A stretch of 64,000 bases of DNA from Denitromonas sp. (GTDB taxonomy: Bacteria > Pseudomonadota > Gammaproteobacteria > Burkholderiales > Rhodocyclaceae): positions 2,804,001-2,868,000 of the forward strand of contig NZ_JAUCBR010000004.1 of NCBI RefSeq assembly GCF_034676725.1, given 5' to 3'. Both the position numbers and the translations under genes were made by a program. Each line of letters opens with the position of its first letter. Position 1 is the stretch's first letter. The notes under the pieces were generated by a model. That model worked only from the letters and a program-made list of their open reading frames with translations. It was not told the DNA's origin and searched no databases. Of the stretch, positions 55,420 through 62,852 are shown one piece after another.

Positions 55420-56519
55420 TACAGTTCAGCCGATTCCGTCTGCTGCCAGTTACGGAAGTGATTCGCCTTTGCCGCGTCGATCTCTTTCCGCCGTTTGTCG
55501 TGATCGGCGTCTGCCGCTGCAATCAGGCGTTGGGCAAACTGGCCGGCTACGCCGTCGACCTTCGCTTTGGCAAGGCGACGGTTTTCCTTGGACCGTTCTC
55601 CCCTTCGTTCCCGTTCCTTGATCTCTTTTTCAAGCAGGGGAATGGCCGCTTTGGCGTCGGCGGCGCGCTGGCGAGCTTCGGCAAGGCGTTGTTCGGCGTC
55701 GGTGATCTTTTGATCCAGGGCGGCAAGCTGGCGCTTGTTCGGTTCTTGCCCTCGGATGTAGGCCTCTCCGCGCACGGCTTCCCGCTTCGCCGTCGCTTCG
55801 GATAGGGCGGATTCCGCTGGTGCAATGTTCGCGATGTCAGCCTGCGCTTGTTCAATTTTTTCCTGGCAGTCGAGAATTTTTTCTTCAGCGTCGATGACTT
55901 CCCATTCGAAGACTTGCCATGTTCCCGCAGCCTCCCCGATCTTTGCGATGAGCTGGTCATCGGTGGTGGCCGCCAACGCGGCTTCCTGCTTTGCGACGCC
56001 CAAGCGGTGTTTCAGAGATGAAACTCTGTCGCGTAGTCGGTCGGCGTAGCCGTTGTTTTTGCGCTTGTAGTCGTGCAAGGGCCTGCCGATCATGCCCCGT
56101 TGGCGCAATAGTTCCTCCCTGCGGTTGCGCAGTCTGGATGCGGTATCCCCAAAATCGTGCGCTTCTGCACGGCGCAAGCATTCGGCTTGTAGGGGGTCGA
56201 GTTCAACATCTATTGCCGCCTGAGCCGCTGCGGTGTATTCGGCGATCTCGTCGCTTTCAGCGATATGAGCGTCGTAGTCGTCCCGAGCTTCCGAGAGCTC
56301 TGCAGCGATCCGCTCGATCTCTCCATTGGCTGTTTCCCTTTTCGCTTTGTGGGCGCGGCCCCGCTTGCTGGATGCGATCTCACAGTTTCGTTCGAAGGAT
56401 TGCAGCCATTCATCCATCGGGACGAGTGCGGAATTCGTAACGGTGATGCCGCTGTTTCTTTTCAAGTGGGGTTCTCGCGTGGGCGAATGTCCGTCAGTAA
56501 CTGTGATGTTGATTGCCAT
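55419..56519 (-). CDS. Coiled-coil hypothetical protein of the mobile element
   Basis: 366 residues with AAGGAG before the ATG. Apart from a short beta-like N-terminus (MAINITVTDGHSP) it is almost entirely charged coiled coil (SKRGRAHKAKRETANGEIER, ALDQKITDAEQRLAEARQRA, KEIKERERRGERSKENRRLA). There is no membrane segment or catalytic motif. It is coupled to the HTH gene downstream. Phage and satellite genomes often carry such proteins beside the replication gene. The role is unknown. Confidence 0.75.
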   Translation of the reverse strand: MAINITVTDGHSPTREPHLKRNSGITVTNSALVPMDEWLQSFERNCEIASSKRGRAHKAKRETANGEIERIAAELSEARDDYDAHIAESDEIAEYTAAAQAAIDVELDPLQAECLRRAEAHDFGDTASRLRNRREELLRQRGMIGRPLHDYKRKNNGYADRLRDRVSSLKHRLGVAKQEAALAATTDDQLIAKIGEAAGTWQVFEWEVIDAEEKILDCQEKIEQAQADIANIAPAESALSEATAKREAVRGEAYIRGQEPNKRQLAALDQKITDAEQRLAEARQRAADAKAAIPLLEKEIKERERRGERSKENRRLAKAKVDGVAGQFAQRLIAAADADHDKRRKEIDAAKANHFRNWQQTESAEL

Positions 56520-56936
56520 GGTGTACTTCTCCTTGGTGGTTGGCCGGATGGCCGGGGTAAAAGCGGATTTCGGATGGCCGACTAAATCGGTTGGTCGTGT
56601 GCGTGGGTAGTCCGGTGATACGGCGTGACAGAACTACGCCGAGAGAAACCGGGCGTAAGGTCAATGGGTCCCTCTTGGCTAAGTTGGGGCAGCGGGGGGG
56701 CGCTGAGCCCCGAGATTCGAAACCTTGGGAAAACGGCCATAGCACCAATCCCCGAGTAAAACGGATGACCGCACCTTCTTTGTTCGAGGGGTGTTGTCTA
56801 TCCCCCGGAAAAACCGTTACTCCCGCTGCCCCATTCCCCCACCCGTATACGGGTGTGGGGGATTTGGGGCATGTCCGGTCATGGTTGTGCCCCATGCCCC
56901 GAAACCCCCATTGGGGAAAATCGGGGGATTGGGGGC
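56520..56936. other. Non-coding region of the element with palindromes
   Basis: 417 nt between the coiled-coil gene and the RepA-like ATPase gene. It contains a 14-bp perfect palindrome ACCCGTATACGGGT (56841-56854) and, 12 nt further, GGGGCATG (56866-56873) inverted as CATGCCCC (56893-56900), among G/C runs of four to six. This is where a minus-strand promoter, operator or replication origin of the element would lie. No coding frame is convincing here. Confidence 0.6.
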
Positions 56937-58346
56937 TCATAGTTGGCCCCCCTCGGGATCATCATCGGGATAGTTCCAGTCATCGGAGCGGTCCCCGTAT
57001 AGCTGGATTACTTGGTCGTGGCAGATGACGTGCTTTCCAGATACCAGGGCATCCAAAGCGCGCTTGGCATGTTCGCGGCGCTTATCCCGTTTTTCCGGGT
57101 CGTGTGGCATCTTTTCGATAGCTGTCGTCAGCACGTTGTCCACCGAGCATGGCGCCAAACGCTTGACCACTTGGAACACGATTTGCTGATTCGAGCCGGA
57201 CGGTTCGCGTCGACTTCCCTCGGGAACCGTGTTCAGGTGCTCGACAACGCAGGATGTCAGCGGCACGCCGTCCGAGTCTTGCCCTAAGTCGACCGATAGG
57301 AGGCGGAAAGGGAAAAGCGCGCCGTCTTCGCCGTCCTTCTGCTTCGTGACCTTGGCTAGTCGGTCGTCACCTTTGCGGGTGATCTCGATTTCCACGTCGA
57401 CGGCGCCGCGAAGGCCAGACCAACCACGGGCGCCGCGTGACGCGTCCTTGCCCGAGTGGTGGACGAGTAGCACCGTTGCACCGGTTGCGTCCTGAAGGCG
57501 CTTGCAGCGGGCAATGACGGCACCCATGTCTTCGGCGCTATTCTCGTTGGCGCCGGGGGTGACGCTCGCCAGGGTATCGATGACAACCAAGACCGCACCG
57601 CCAGATGCCTTGATTGCGCGGGCGAGGGCTTTGTCATCGTCTTTGAGCAGGTTTGGTGCATCACTGATGATGCCGAGCGGCATCCCTTCGAGCGCAAAGC
57701 CTTGATGTTTGGCGATGGCGCGTAGCCGCTTTCGGAATCCCCCTGCGCCTTCAGCGGCGATGTAAACGACCGGCCCGCCCGTGACTTCCTGTCCACGCCA
57801 ATCGGTATCGCGAGATATTGCGGCGGTAATATCCAGTGCGAGGAAGGACTTCCCTGAACCCGGTTCCCCGAAAAGCACCCCGATTCCTTCCTGTGGGAGA
57901 AGGCCACGGATAACCCAGCGCGCCGGCTCCGCGTCGGCAAACTGGTGCGCAGGGACGACGGTGAACCGGTCTTCAAGATCGTCCGTGTTGCTGTGCGTGC
58001 TCGGGTCTGTCCATCCGGCTTGTTTGGCGAGGTGAAATAGGGTGCCGGGACCAATTTCCGGGCCTCGGTGCCGTTCTTCCTTGAAGCTTCTGACCAGGGC
58101 GGCGAAGGTGCGGGAGTCATAGCGATCGTCAGCCGTTTGGGACCATTCGTCAGCGATGTCGGAGGCATCAGATAGCCCGGTCGACAGGATGGCGAAGACA
58201 ATCCGCATCCATTCCTGATAGTCGCAGTCGGCGGACAAGGCGAAAGCCGCCGATCGCACGCGCTCCTGATTTTCTGGCGTGTCTTCCAAGGGGCGCGGTG
58301 GCAGGTTCGCCAAGGCGTCCGATGCGTCCACCGCCGATGCGCCCAT
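56937..58346 (-). pseudogene. RepA-like AAA ATPase half of a broken primase-helicase
   Basis: The reading frame from about 58346 encodes 469 residues: a PriCT-like segment (RVRSAAFALSADCDYQEWMR), then a RepA/RecA-like ATPase with Walker A FGEPGSGKSFLALDI (residue about 155), Walker B VLVVIDTLASVTPGA, the sensor motif LLVHHSGKDASRGARGWSGL and a C-terminal wHTH-like end. The frame is open further upstream (to 58670) but that part is out of frame with the true primase domain, which is read one base away. The two halves should form one protein, so a single-base frameshift near 58346 is the simplest reading. An ATG at 58346 might still allow separate translation of the ATPase. Confidence 0.8.
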
Positions 58347-58812
58347 GTTCGACCGGCGTACTCCACTCCGGCGGCAGAACATCCAGTTCCCTAAGGTCAA
58401 ACGGGCTGATTTCCCATTCGTACCGGCGTCCGCTGGGGTGTACCGATGGCTCGACGATGAAGTAACGATTGCCATGCAGCAGGTCGACGCCGGGGCCAAG
58501 CTTTGCGGGAAGTCGGACACCTTCGGGCATCCGGAAGACATAGTGGACGCCGCTGCCCCCGGTCCGCGCGATTGCGCAATCCAGATCCCAAAGCGGGCCC
58601 CGATCGCGTTGAAGCTCCTCGAAAGTCTCGTCCCCGCCGTTGCGCGGGTCGACGTCCACAGCCACAACACCCGACAGCCCGCAGTGCACCGCGATGCCGC
58701 CCTTCGGGTGTTGGCGCCACAACTCCCGAACCTGCGCGGGCTCCTTGCTCGCTCGGTTCTGCCATTCTTCGATATGGGGGCGCTTCGTGCCTTTGAATCG
58801 CCCCGCCCCCAG
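58330..58812 (-). pseudogene. Prim-pol (bifunctional DNA primase/polymerase) fragment
   Basis: Reading inward from the IS end at 58812 the frame encodes GAGRFKGTKRPHIEEWQNRA, SKEPAQVRELWRQHPKGGIA and then VVAVDVDPRNGGDETFEEL with the metal-binding DVDPRNGG motif, followed by GGSGVHYVFRMP and GNRYFIVEPSVHPSGRRYEW. This is the prim-pol domain of element-borne primase-helicases. The N-terminus (about 20-40 residues) is missing because the IS element begins at 58813, and near 58346 the frame shifts relative to the helicase half. Confidence 0.85.
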
Positions 58813-58820
58813 TAGACACC

Positions 58821-59633
58821 CTACAGCCTGCTGAAATACTGCATTTCGAACTTTACCGGAGAAACATCGCCGGCATATCCGTGTCGCCGTTTCGGGTTGT
58901 AGAACATCTCGATGTAATTGAAGATGTCCCGCCGCGCCTCTTCGCGATCAGCGTAGATCCGCCGTCGAATCCGCTCCCGCTTGAGTAGCTGGAAGAAGCT
59001 CTCAGCGACCGCGTTGTCGTAGCAGTTGCCGCGTCGGCTCATGCTCTGTTGCAGGTTGTGCGCCTTCAGAAACGCCTGCCAGTCATGGCTGCTGTACTGG
59101 CACCCCTGATCCGAATGGACCATCACCGCCTCGCTTGGCCGCCGTCGCCATACCGCCATCAGCAGCGCGTTGAGCGCCAGTTCGCTATCAATGCGCGAGC
59201 TCATCGACCAGCCCACCACCTGACGCGAGAACAGATCAACCACCACCGCCAGATAGAGCCAGCCTTCATGCGTACGCACATACGTGATGTCGGTGACCCA
59301 GACACGGTTTGGCGCATCGACATCGAAGCACTGCTCCAGATGGTTCGGCGCCACAACAGCTGGCTTGCCGTAACGTCCCACACGACGTCGATAGCCAACC
59401 TGGGCGCGCAGGCCATCACGGCGCATCAAGCGATACACGCGATGCTTGCCGCAGCGCTCGCCCAGATCGCGAAGGTCATGTGTGATCTTGCGATAGCCAT
59501 AGACGCCACCGCTTTCCAGCCAGCTCTGCTTGATCAGTCCTGACAGACGCGCATCCTCTTTCTGGCGCCGGGATTGCGGTTCGCGCTTCCAGGCGTAGTA
59601 GCCGCTCGGATTCACACACATGCTGTGGCACAA
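58821..59633 (-). CDS. IS3-family transposase OrfB (DDE integrase core)
   Basis: 270 residues from an internal start, but the same frame is open further upstream through YAFIEAHEKQFPVRRLC and is probably reached by frameshifting from orfA. The HTH_21 region (GGVYGYRKITHDLRDLGERC) and the rve integrase core are intact: D in RVWVTDITYVRTHEGW, D in VMVHSDQGCQYSSHDW, E in NCYDNAVAESFFQLLK. It cuts and joins IS ends. Confidence 0.9.
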   Translation of the reverse strand: MCHSMCVNPSGYYAWKREPQSRRQKEDARLSGLIKQSWLESGGVYGYRKITHDLRDLGERCGKHRVYRLMRRDGLRAQVGYRRRVGRYGKPAVVAPNHLEQCFDVDAPNRVWVTDITYVRTHEGWLYLAVVVDLFSRQVVGWSMSSRIDSELALNALLMAVWRRRPSEAVMVHSDQGCQYSSHDWQAFLKAHNLQQSMSRRGNCYDNAVAESFFQLLKRERIRRRIYADREEARRDIFNYIEMFYNPKRRHGYAGDVSPVKFEMQYFSRL

Positions 59634-59680
59634 CCTGCGAACCGGGAACTGCTTCTCGTGCGCCTCGATGAAGGCGTACC

Positions 59681-59959
59681 TTACCGGGACTCCTTGGCAA
59701 AGTACGCTGCGGCCTTTTTTAGGATGTCGCGCTCCTCCGTCACCCGCTTGAGCTCCGCCTTCAGGCGCCGAATCTCCGCTGCCTGGCCCAACTGCTCGAC
59801 CCGCTGCGCTTCAGGAAGGCTGTAGCGCTTGATCCACTCATAGAGCGTCGGCTGTGACACCCCCAGTCGCTTGGCGACATCCGGAGCCGAATGACCCCGC
59901 TCCGTGACCTGTTTGACCGCCTCAACCTTGAACTCTTCCGGATACCGCTTGTTGCTCAT
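59681..59959 (-). CDS. IS3-family OrfA (HTH DNA-binding protein)
   Basis: 92 residues with an HTH (GHSAPDVAKRLGVSQPTLYE) and a leucine-zipper-like tail (EIRRLKAELKRVTEERDILK). Near the 3' end the codons CTA AAA AAG contain the slippery heptamer A-AAA-AAG (plus-strand 59714-59720). A -1 shift there leads into the orfB frame to give the OrfAB fusion transposase, as known for IS3 elements. Confidence 0.9.
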   Translation of the reverse strand: MSNKRYPEEFKVEAVKQVTERGHSAPDVAKRLGVSQPTLYEWIKRYSLPEAQRVEQLGQAAEIRRLKAELKRVTEERDILKKAAAYFAKESR

Positions 59960-60084
59960 GACGCCTCCTGTGCATGCCTGAGTTTAAGGCTGCAAAGCGT
60001 CTACCGCGAGAGGGGCGATTTGTAGTGGTTCAATTTCCTCGGACACCTCGATAGGTGGATGATCCCCCTTGAGAGGAGAAACTG

Positions 60085-60381
60085 ATGAAACGCAAACGCA
60101 GGACATTCGATGCAGCGTTCAAGCTGCAGGTCGTACAGATGGTCCGGGAGCAAGGACTGAGTATTGCCCAAGTGTGCCGCGACATGGACTTGGTGGAGTC
60201 GGCGGTCAGGCGCTGGGTCGAGCAGGTCGGTGCAGAGCACTCGGGGCTGCCCGGGATCGGCAAGGCGCTGACGCCGGAGCAGCAGCGCATTCGCCAGCTG
60301 GAATCGGAGAACCGCCAACTTCGCCAGGACAACGATCTGTTGAAAAAAGCATCGGCCTTCTTTGCCCGAGAACTGAGATGA
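60085..60381 (+). CDS. IS3-family OrfA of the second IS
   Basis: 98 residues with GAGAGGAG before the ATG. The HTH is LSIAQVCRDMDLVESAVRRW and a coiled coil follows (QRIRQLESENRQLRQDNDLL). Its stop overlaps the orfB ATG (ATGA). A run of six A before G at 60343-60349 could also allow a -1 shift into the orfB frame (GAA AAA AGC), although the heptamer is not in the classical phase. Confidence 0.9.
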   Translation: MKRKRRTFDAAFKLQVVQMVREQGLSIAQVCRDMDLVESAVRRWVEQVGAEHSGLPGIGKALTPEQQRIRQLESENRQLRQDNDLLKKASAFFARELR

Positions 60382-61265
60382 GCTACCGGTGCATCGATCA
60401 GTTGCAAACGAAGGCCACCACCGTCGCTTCGCTATGCCGGTTACTGGCGGTCAGTCGCTCGGGCTACTACGCGGCGCGCTCGCGTCTGAAGCGGCCGCAA
60501 CGGGTTTGCCCGACCACGGTCTATTTGCAAGCCGCTTTTGCCGCATCAGGACGAACCTACGGTACTCGCCGTTTGCAGGCAACGTTGCGAGCCAAGGGCG
60601 TTGCGGCGGGGCGACACCGCATTCGTCGCCTCATGCGAGTCCATGGGCTACGCCCGGTTTGGAAGCGCAAGTTCATTCACACCACAAACAGCCGACATGG
60701 GTTGCCGATCGCAGAGCATGTTCTGAATCGGCAATTCAGTCCGGCCACGGTCAATGCCGCATGGGTCTCCGACATTACCTACATCCGCACCGGCTCCGGC
60801 TGGCTCTACCTGGCGGCAGTGATGGACCTGTACTCGCGCAAGATCGTCGGTTGGGCGATGGCGCCGAGCATGCACGCCGAGCTGGTTTGCTCCGCCCTGC
60901 GCATGGCCATCACGCAGCGCCAGCCACCGGCCGGGCTGCTCGTGCACTCGGACCGTGGCAGCCAGTACGCCAGCGCCAATTACCGAGAACTGCTGAGCCG
61001 TCATGGATTGCTGGCCAGCATGAGTCGCAAGGGCAACTGCTGGGACAACGCCGTGATGGAACGCTTCTTCCTGAACCTGAAGATGGAGCGCGTCTGGCAG
61101 AAAAACTACGCCAACCAGGCCGAGGCAAATCGGGACATTGCCGACTGCATCGTTGGCTTCTACAACACCGTCCGTTTGCATTCGACGCTGGGCTACATGG
61201 CGCCCACCGCGTACGAACGCAACTTCACCGCAAAACAGCTTATCGCGGTGTCCGAAAAAACTTGA
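60378..61265 (+). CDS. IS3-family transposase OrfB of the second IS
   Basis: 295 residues. HTH_21 region (YGTRRLQATLRAKGVAAGRH) and complete DDE core: D in AWVSDITYIRTGSGWLYL, D in LLVHSDRGSQYASANY, E in NCWDNAVMERFFLNLK. The frame is open upstream of the ATG through orfA, so an OrfAB fusion is possible. It ends just inside the right terminal repeat. It appears functional. Confidence 0.92.
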   Translation: MSYRCIDQLQTKATTVASLCRLLAVSRSGYYAARSRLKRPQRVCPTTVYLQAAFAASGRTYGTRRLQATLRAKGVAAGRHRIRRLMRVHGLRPVWKRKFIHTTNSRHGLPIAEHVLNRQFSPATVNAAWVSDITYIRTGSGWLYLAAVMDLYSRKIVGWAMAPSMHAELVCSALRMAITQRQPPAGLLVHSDRGSQYASANYRELLSRHGLLASMSRKGNCWDNAVMERFFLNLKMERVWQKNYANQAEANRDIADCIVGFYNTVRLHSTLGYMAPTAYERNFTAKQLIAVSEKT

Positions 61266-61325
61266 CCACTACAATTCACAGATACATGTAGCTGCCTTGA
61301 TTGCGAGAGTGACATTTACCTAGGC

Positions 61326-61607
61326 TTACGGCAACTCCTTGAACACCGCCGACACGCTGCGCCGACCAGGCGGCACCACTTCAAAGCGCAGCTCTGTCGG
61401 ATCGCAGAACCACTGACCCGCGGCCCCGGTCGGTGGCGTCCAGTCGAACAGGGCGCCGTCAGTCCTCATAAACGCCTCAATGGCGGCGGCGGTGGTCTCT
61501 GCCCGGTTGGCAAAGTACAGCGCCTACACGCGCCGGCCCATGCTCCCGATCTCGACGGGCTCATACGTCAATGACGCCCGGCTCGGCATCCAAACAAATT
61601 CGCTCAT
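61326..61607 (-). pseudogene. Phage minor tail protein (gpM-like) with an internal stop
   Basis: The ATG overlaps the tape-measure stop (ATGA). Translation gives MSEFVWMPSRASLTYEPVEI then GSMGRRV, an in-frame TAG (plus 61524-61526), then ALYFANRAETTAAAIEAFMR, DGALFDWTPPTGAAGQWFCD and EVVPPGRRSVSGVFKELP before the TAA. Size (about 93 codons), the FDWTPP..FxC pattern and position after the tape measure all fit lambda gpM-type minor tail proteins. The stop codon inactivates it. Confidence 0.75.
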
Positions 61608-61985
61608 GACAGCACGCCCCCCGGCCGCTTCTCGTTCATCAACACTTCCATAGCTGCGGCCTTCATCTCGACGCGCAGGCGCTTGGCGATGGCATCGCCT
61701 TGCCGCTTGCCGCTGTCCTCATCGCCGCCGCCCTCGACCGTCACATTGAAGGTCTGATTGATCTGGGCACCGCCGCCGCCAGTTGCTGCCACCCCCAGCT
61801 TGCCGTCAGGGCCGCGCTTGAGCGGCATGATGGCCTCGGCGCCTGCCTCGCCCATGACGCCCAGGGAACCGCCCTTGGCGAACTTGAAGAAAGTCGGTTT
61901 ATCGACCACCGAACCGCTGTACGCGCTGAGACTCGGCGAGCCATAGACCCCGCCCTTGGCGTTCTTCATAGCGCCGCTCATGGCC
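61604..61985 (-). pseudogene. C-terminal fragment of a phage tail tape-measure protein
   Basis: About 125 codons: KGGVYGSPSLSAYSGSVVDK, FAKGGSLGVMGEAGAEAIMP, LKRGPDGKLGVAATGGGG and a terminal EVLMNEKRPGGVLS. This is the conserved C-terminus of lambda-type tape-measure proteins, which are normally 600-1000 or more residues. The rest is missing: beyond about 61985 the DNA belongs to an RND transporter gene in the opposite orientation. Confidence 0.8.
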
Positions 61986-62783
61986 CCCGACACGGCGCAG
62001 GAGGTCGGCGGGTTGATGTTCGCCTACATGGCTTCCAGCCCCATCCCCGGCGCGCTCAAGGAGTTCATCACCCCCGACGAGCGCGAGGCCAACATGGTCT
62101 TCTATTACAAGGACCACCAGGCCGACACCATCAACCGCGTCGTGGCGCTGGCCGAGGCGGGCATCCGCACGCTCAAGGCCGAGGTGCCGGATCTGGAGAT
62201 CGCGCTCGGCGGCGGCATCATCGGCGTGACGGCGGCCGGCAACCAGGCGCTGCACACCGACCACATGATCATCATCCCCGCGGTGATGGCGCTCGCCTTC
62301 CTGTTGGTGATGGTCTATTACAGCTCGCTCCATGCCGGCTGGCTGATGGTCCTGCCGATGCTGTTCTCCACGCTGATGACCTACGCCTACATGGGCGCGG
62401 CGGGGATCGGCATCAACGTGAACACCGTGCCGGTGATCGCGGTCGGGGTGGGGGTCGGCATCGACTATGCGGTGTATTTCATGGACCGCATCCGCGAGGA
62501 GTTCGCCGAACTTCAGGACATCAAGCAGGCGGTCATCAAGGCCGTGGCCACCACCGGCTATGCCGTCTCCTTCACCGCGGTGACGCTGATCGCCGGCGTG
62601 GTGATGTGGATCTTCATGTCGGACCTGCGCTTCCAGTCGGATGCCGCGGTGCTCCTGTCTTTCATGCTCATCGTCAATGCCATTGCCGCGGTGCTGATCG
62701 TGCCGAGCTGGTGTGTGGTGTTCAAGCCGCGCTTTGTGACCGCGGCGCACTACGACGCGGACGGCGTGCTGGAGACGGACTGA
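61985..62783 (+). pseudogene. RND-family exporter, C-terminal part only
   Basis: The frame from the junction encodes DTAQEVGGLMFAYMASSPIP onward, about 265 residues: a periplasmic end, then five membrane helices with the MMPL/RND signatures GVGVGIDYAVYFMDRIREEF and VATTGYAVSFTAVTLIAGVV and a normal C-terminus. RND proteins of this type are about 750-900 residues, so two thirds of the N-terminal part is gone. The upstream ATG at 61956 lies in phage DNA and is not its start. The pair RND plus DUF1302 is a familiar arrangement, so this was a chromosomal gene cut by the element. Confidence 0.85.
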
Positions 62784-62852
62784 CCCCACAGGGCAAGCAA
62801 GCGTCGGCGCGCCGCTCGGTGCGCCGGTGAAAACCAGAGGAGGAGACTCACC

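Larger units (their letters stand above)
58813..60003 (-). mobile_element. IS3-family insertion sequence (first copy, 1191 bp)
   Basis: Imperfect terminal inverted repeats: TAGACACCCTACAGCCT at 58813-58829 and, reversed, TAGACGCTTTGCAGCCT at 60003-59987 (12 of 17 match). It encodes overlapping orfA and orfB in the minus direction. The left end sits inside the prim-pol gene. No target duplication can be seen because the right flank is another IS after 17 bp. The orfB stop codon lies inside the left terminal repeat. Confidence 0.85.
60021..61273 (+). mobile_element. IS3-family insertion sequence (second copy, 1253 bp)
   Basis: Terminal inverted repeats of about 27 bp: left 60021-60047 starting TGTAGTGGTTCAATTT, right 61247-61273 reading inward TGTAGTGGTCAAGTTT, both ending CGGACACC. 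It is flanked by the 3-bp direct repeat ATT (60018-60020 and 61274-61276), as expected for IS3-family insertion. It differs in sequence from the first IS and points the other way. Confidence 0.92.

Noticed and set aside
58340..58350. Programmed frameshift joining prim-pol and helicase
   Set aside because: No slippery heptamer at the changeover and the gene is already truncated by an IS, so decay is the simpler explanation.
61956..61984. ATG at 61956 as the start of a 275-residue RND protein
   Set aside because: The first residues are reverse-strand tape-measure DNA; the start is accidental and the real gene is truncated.
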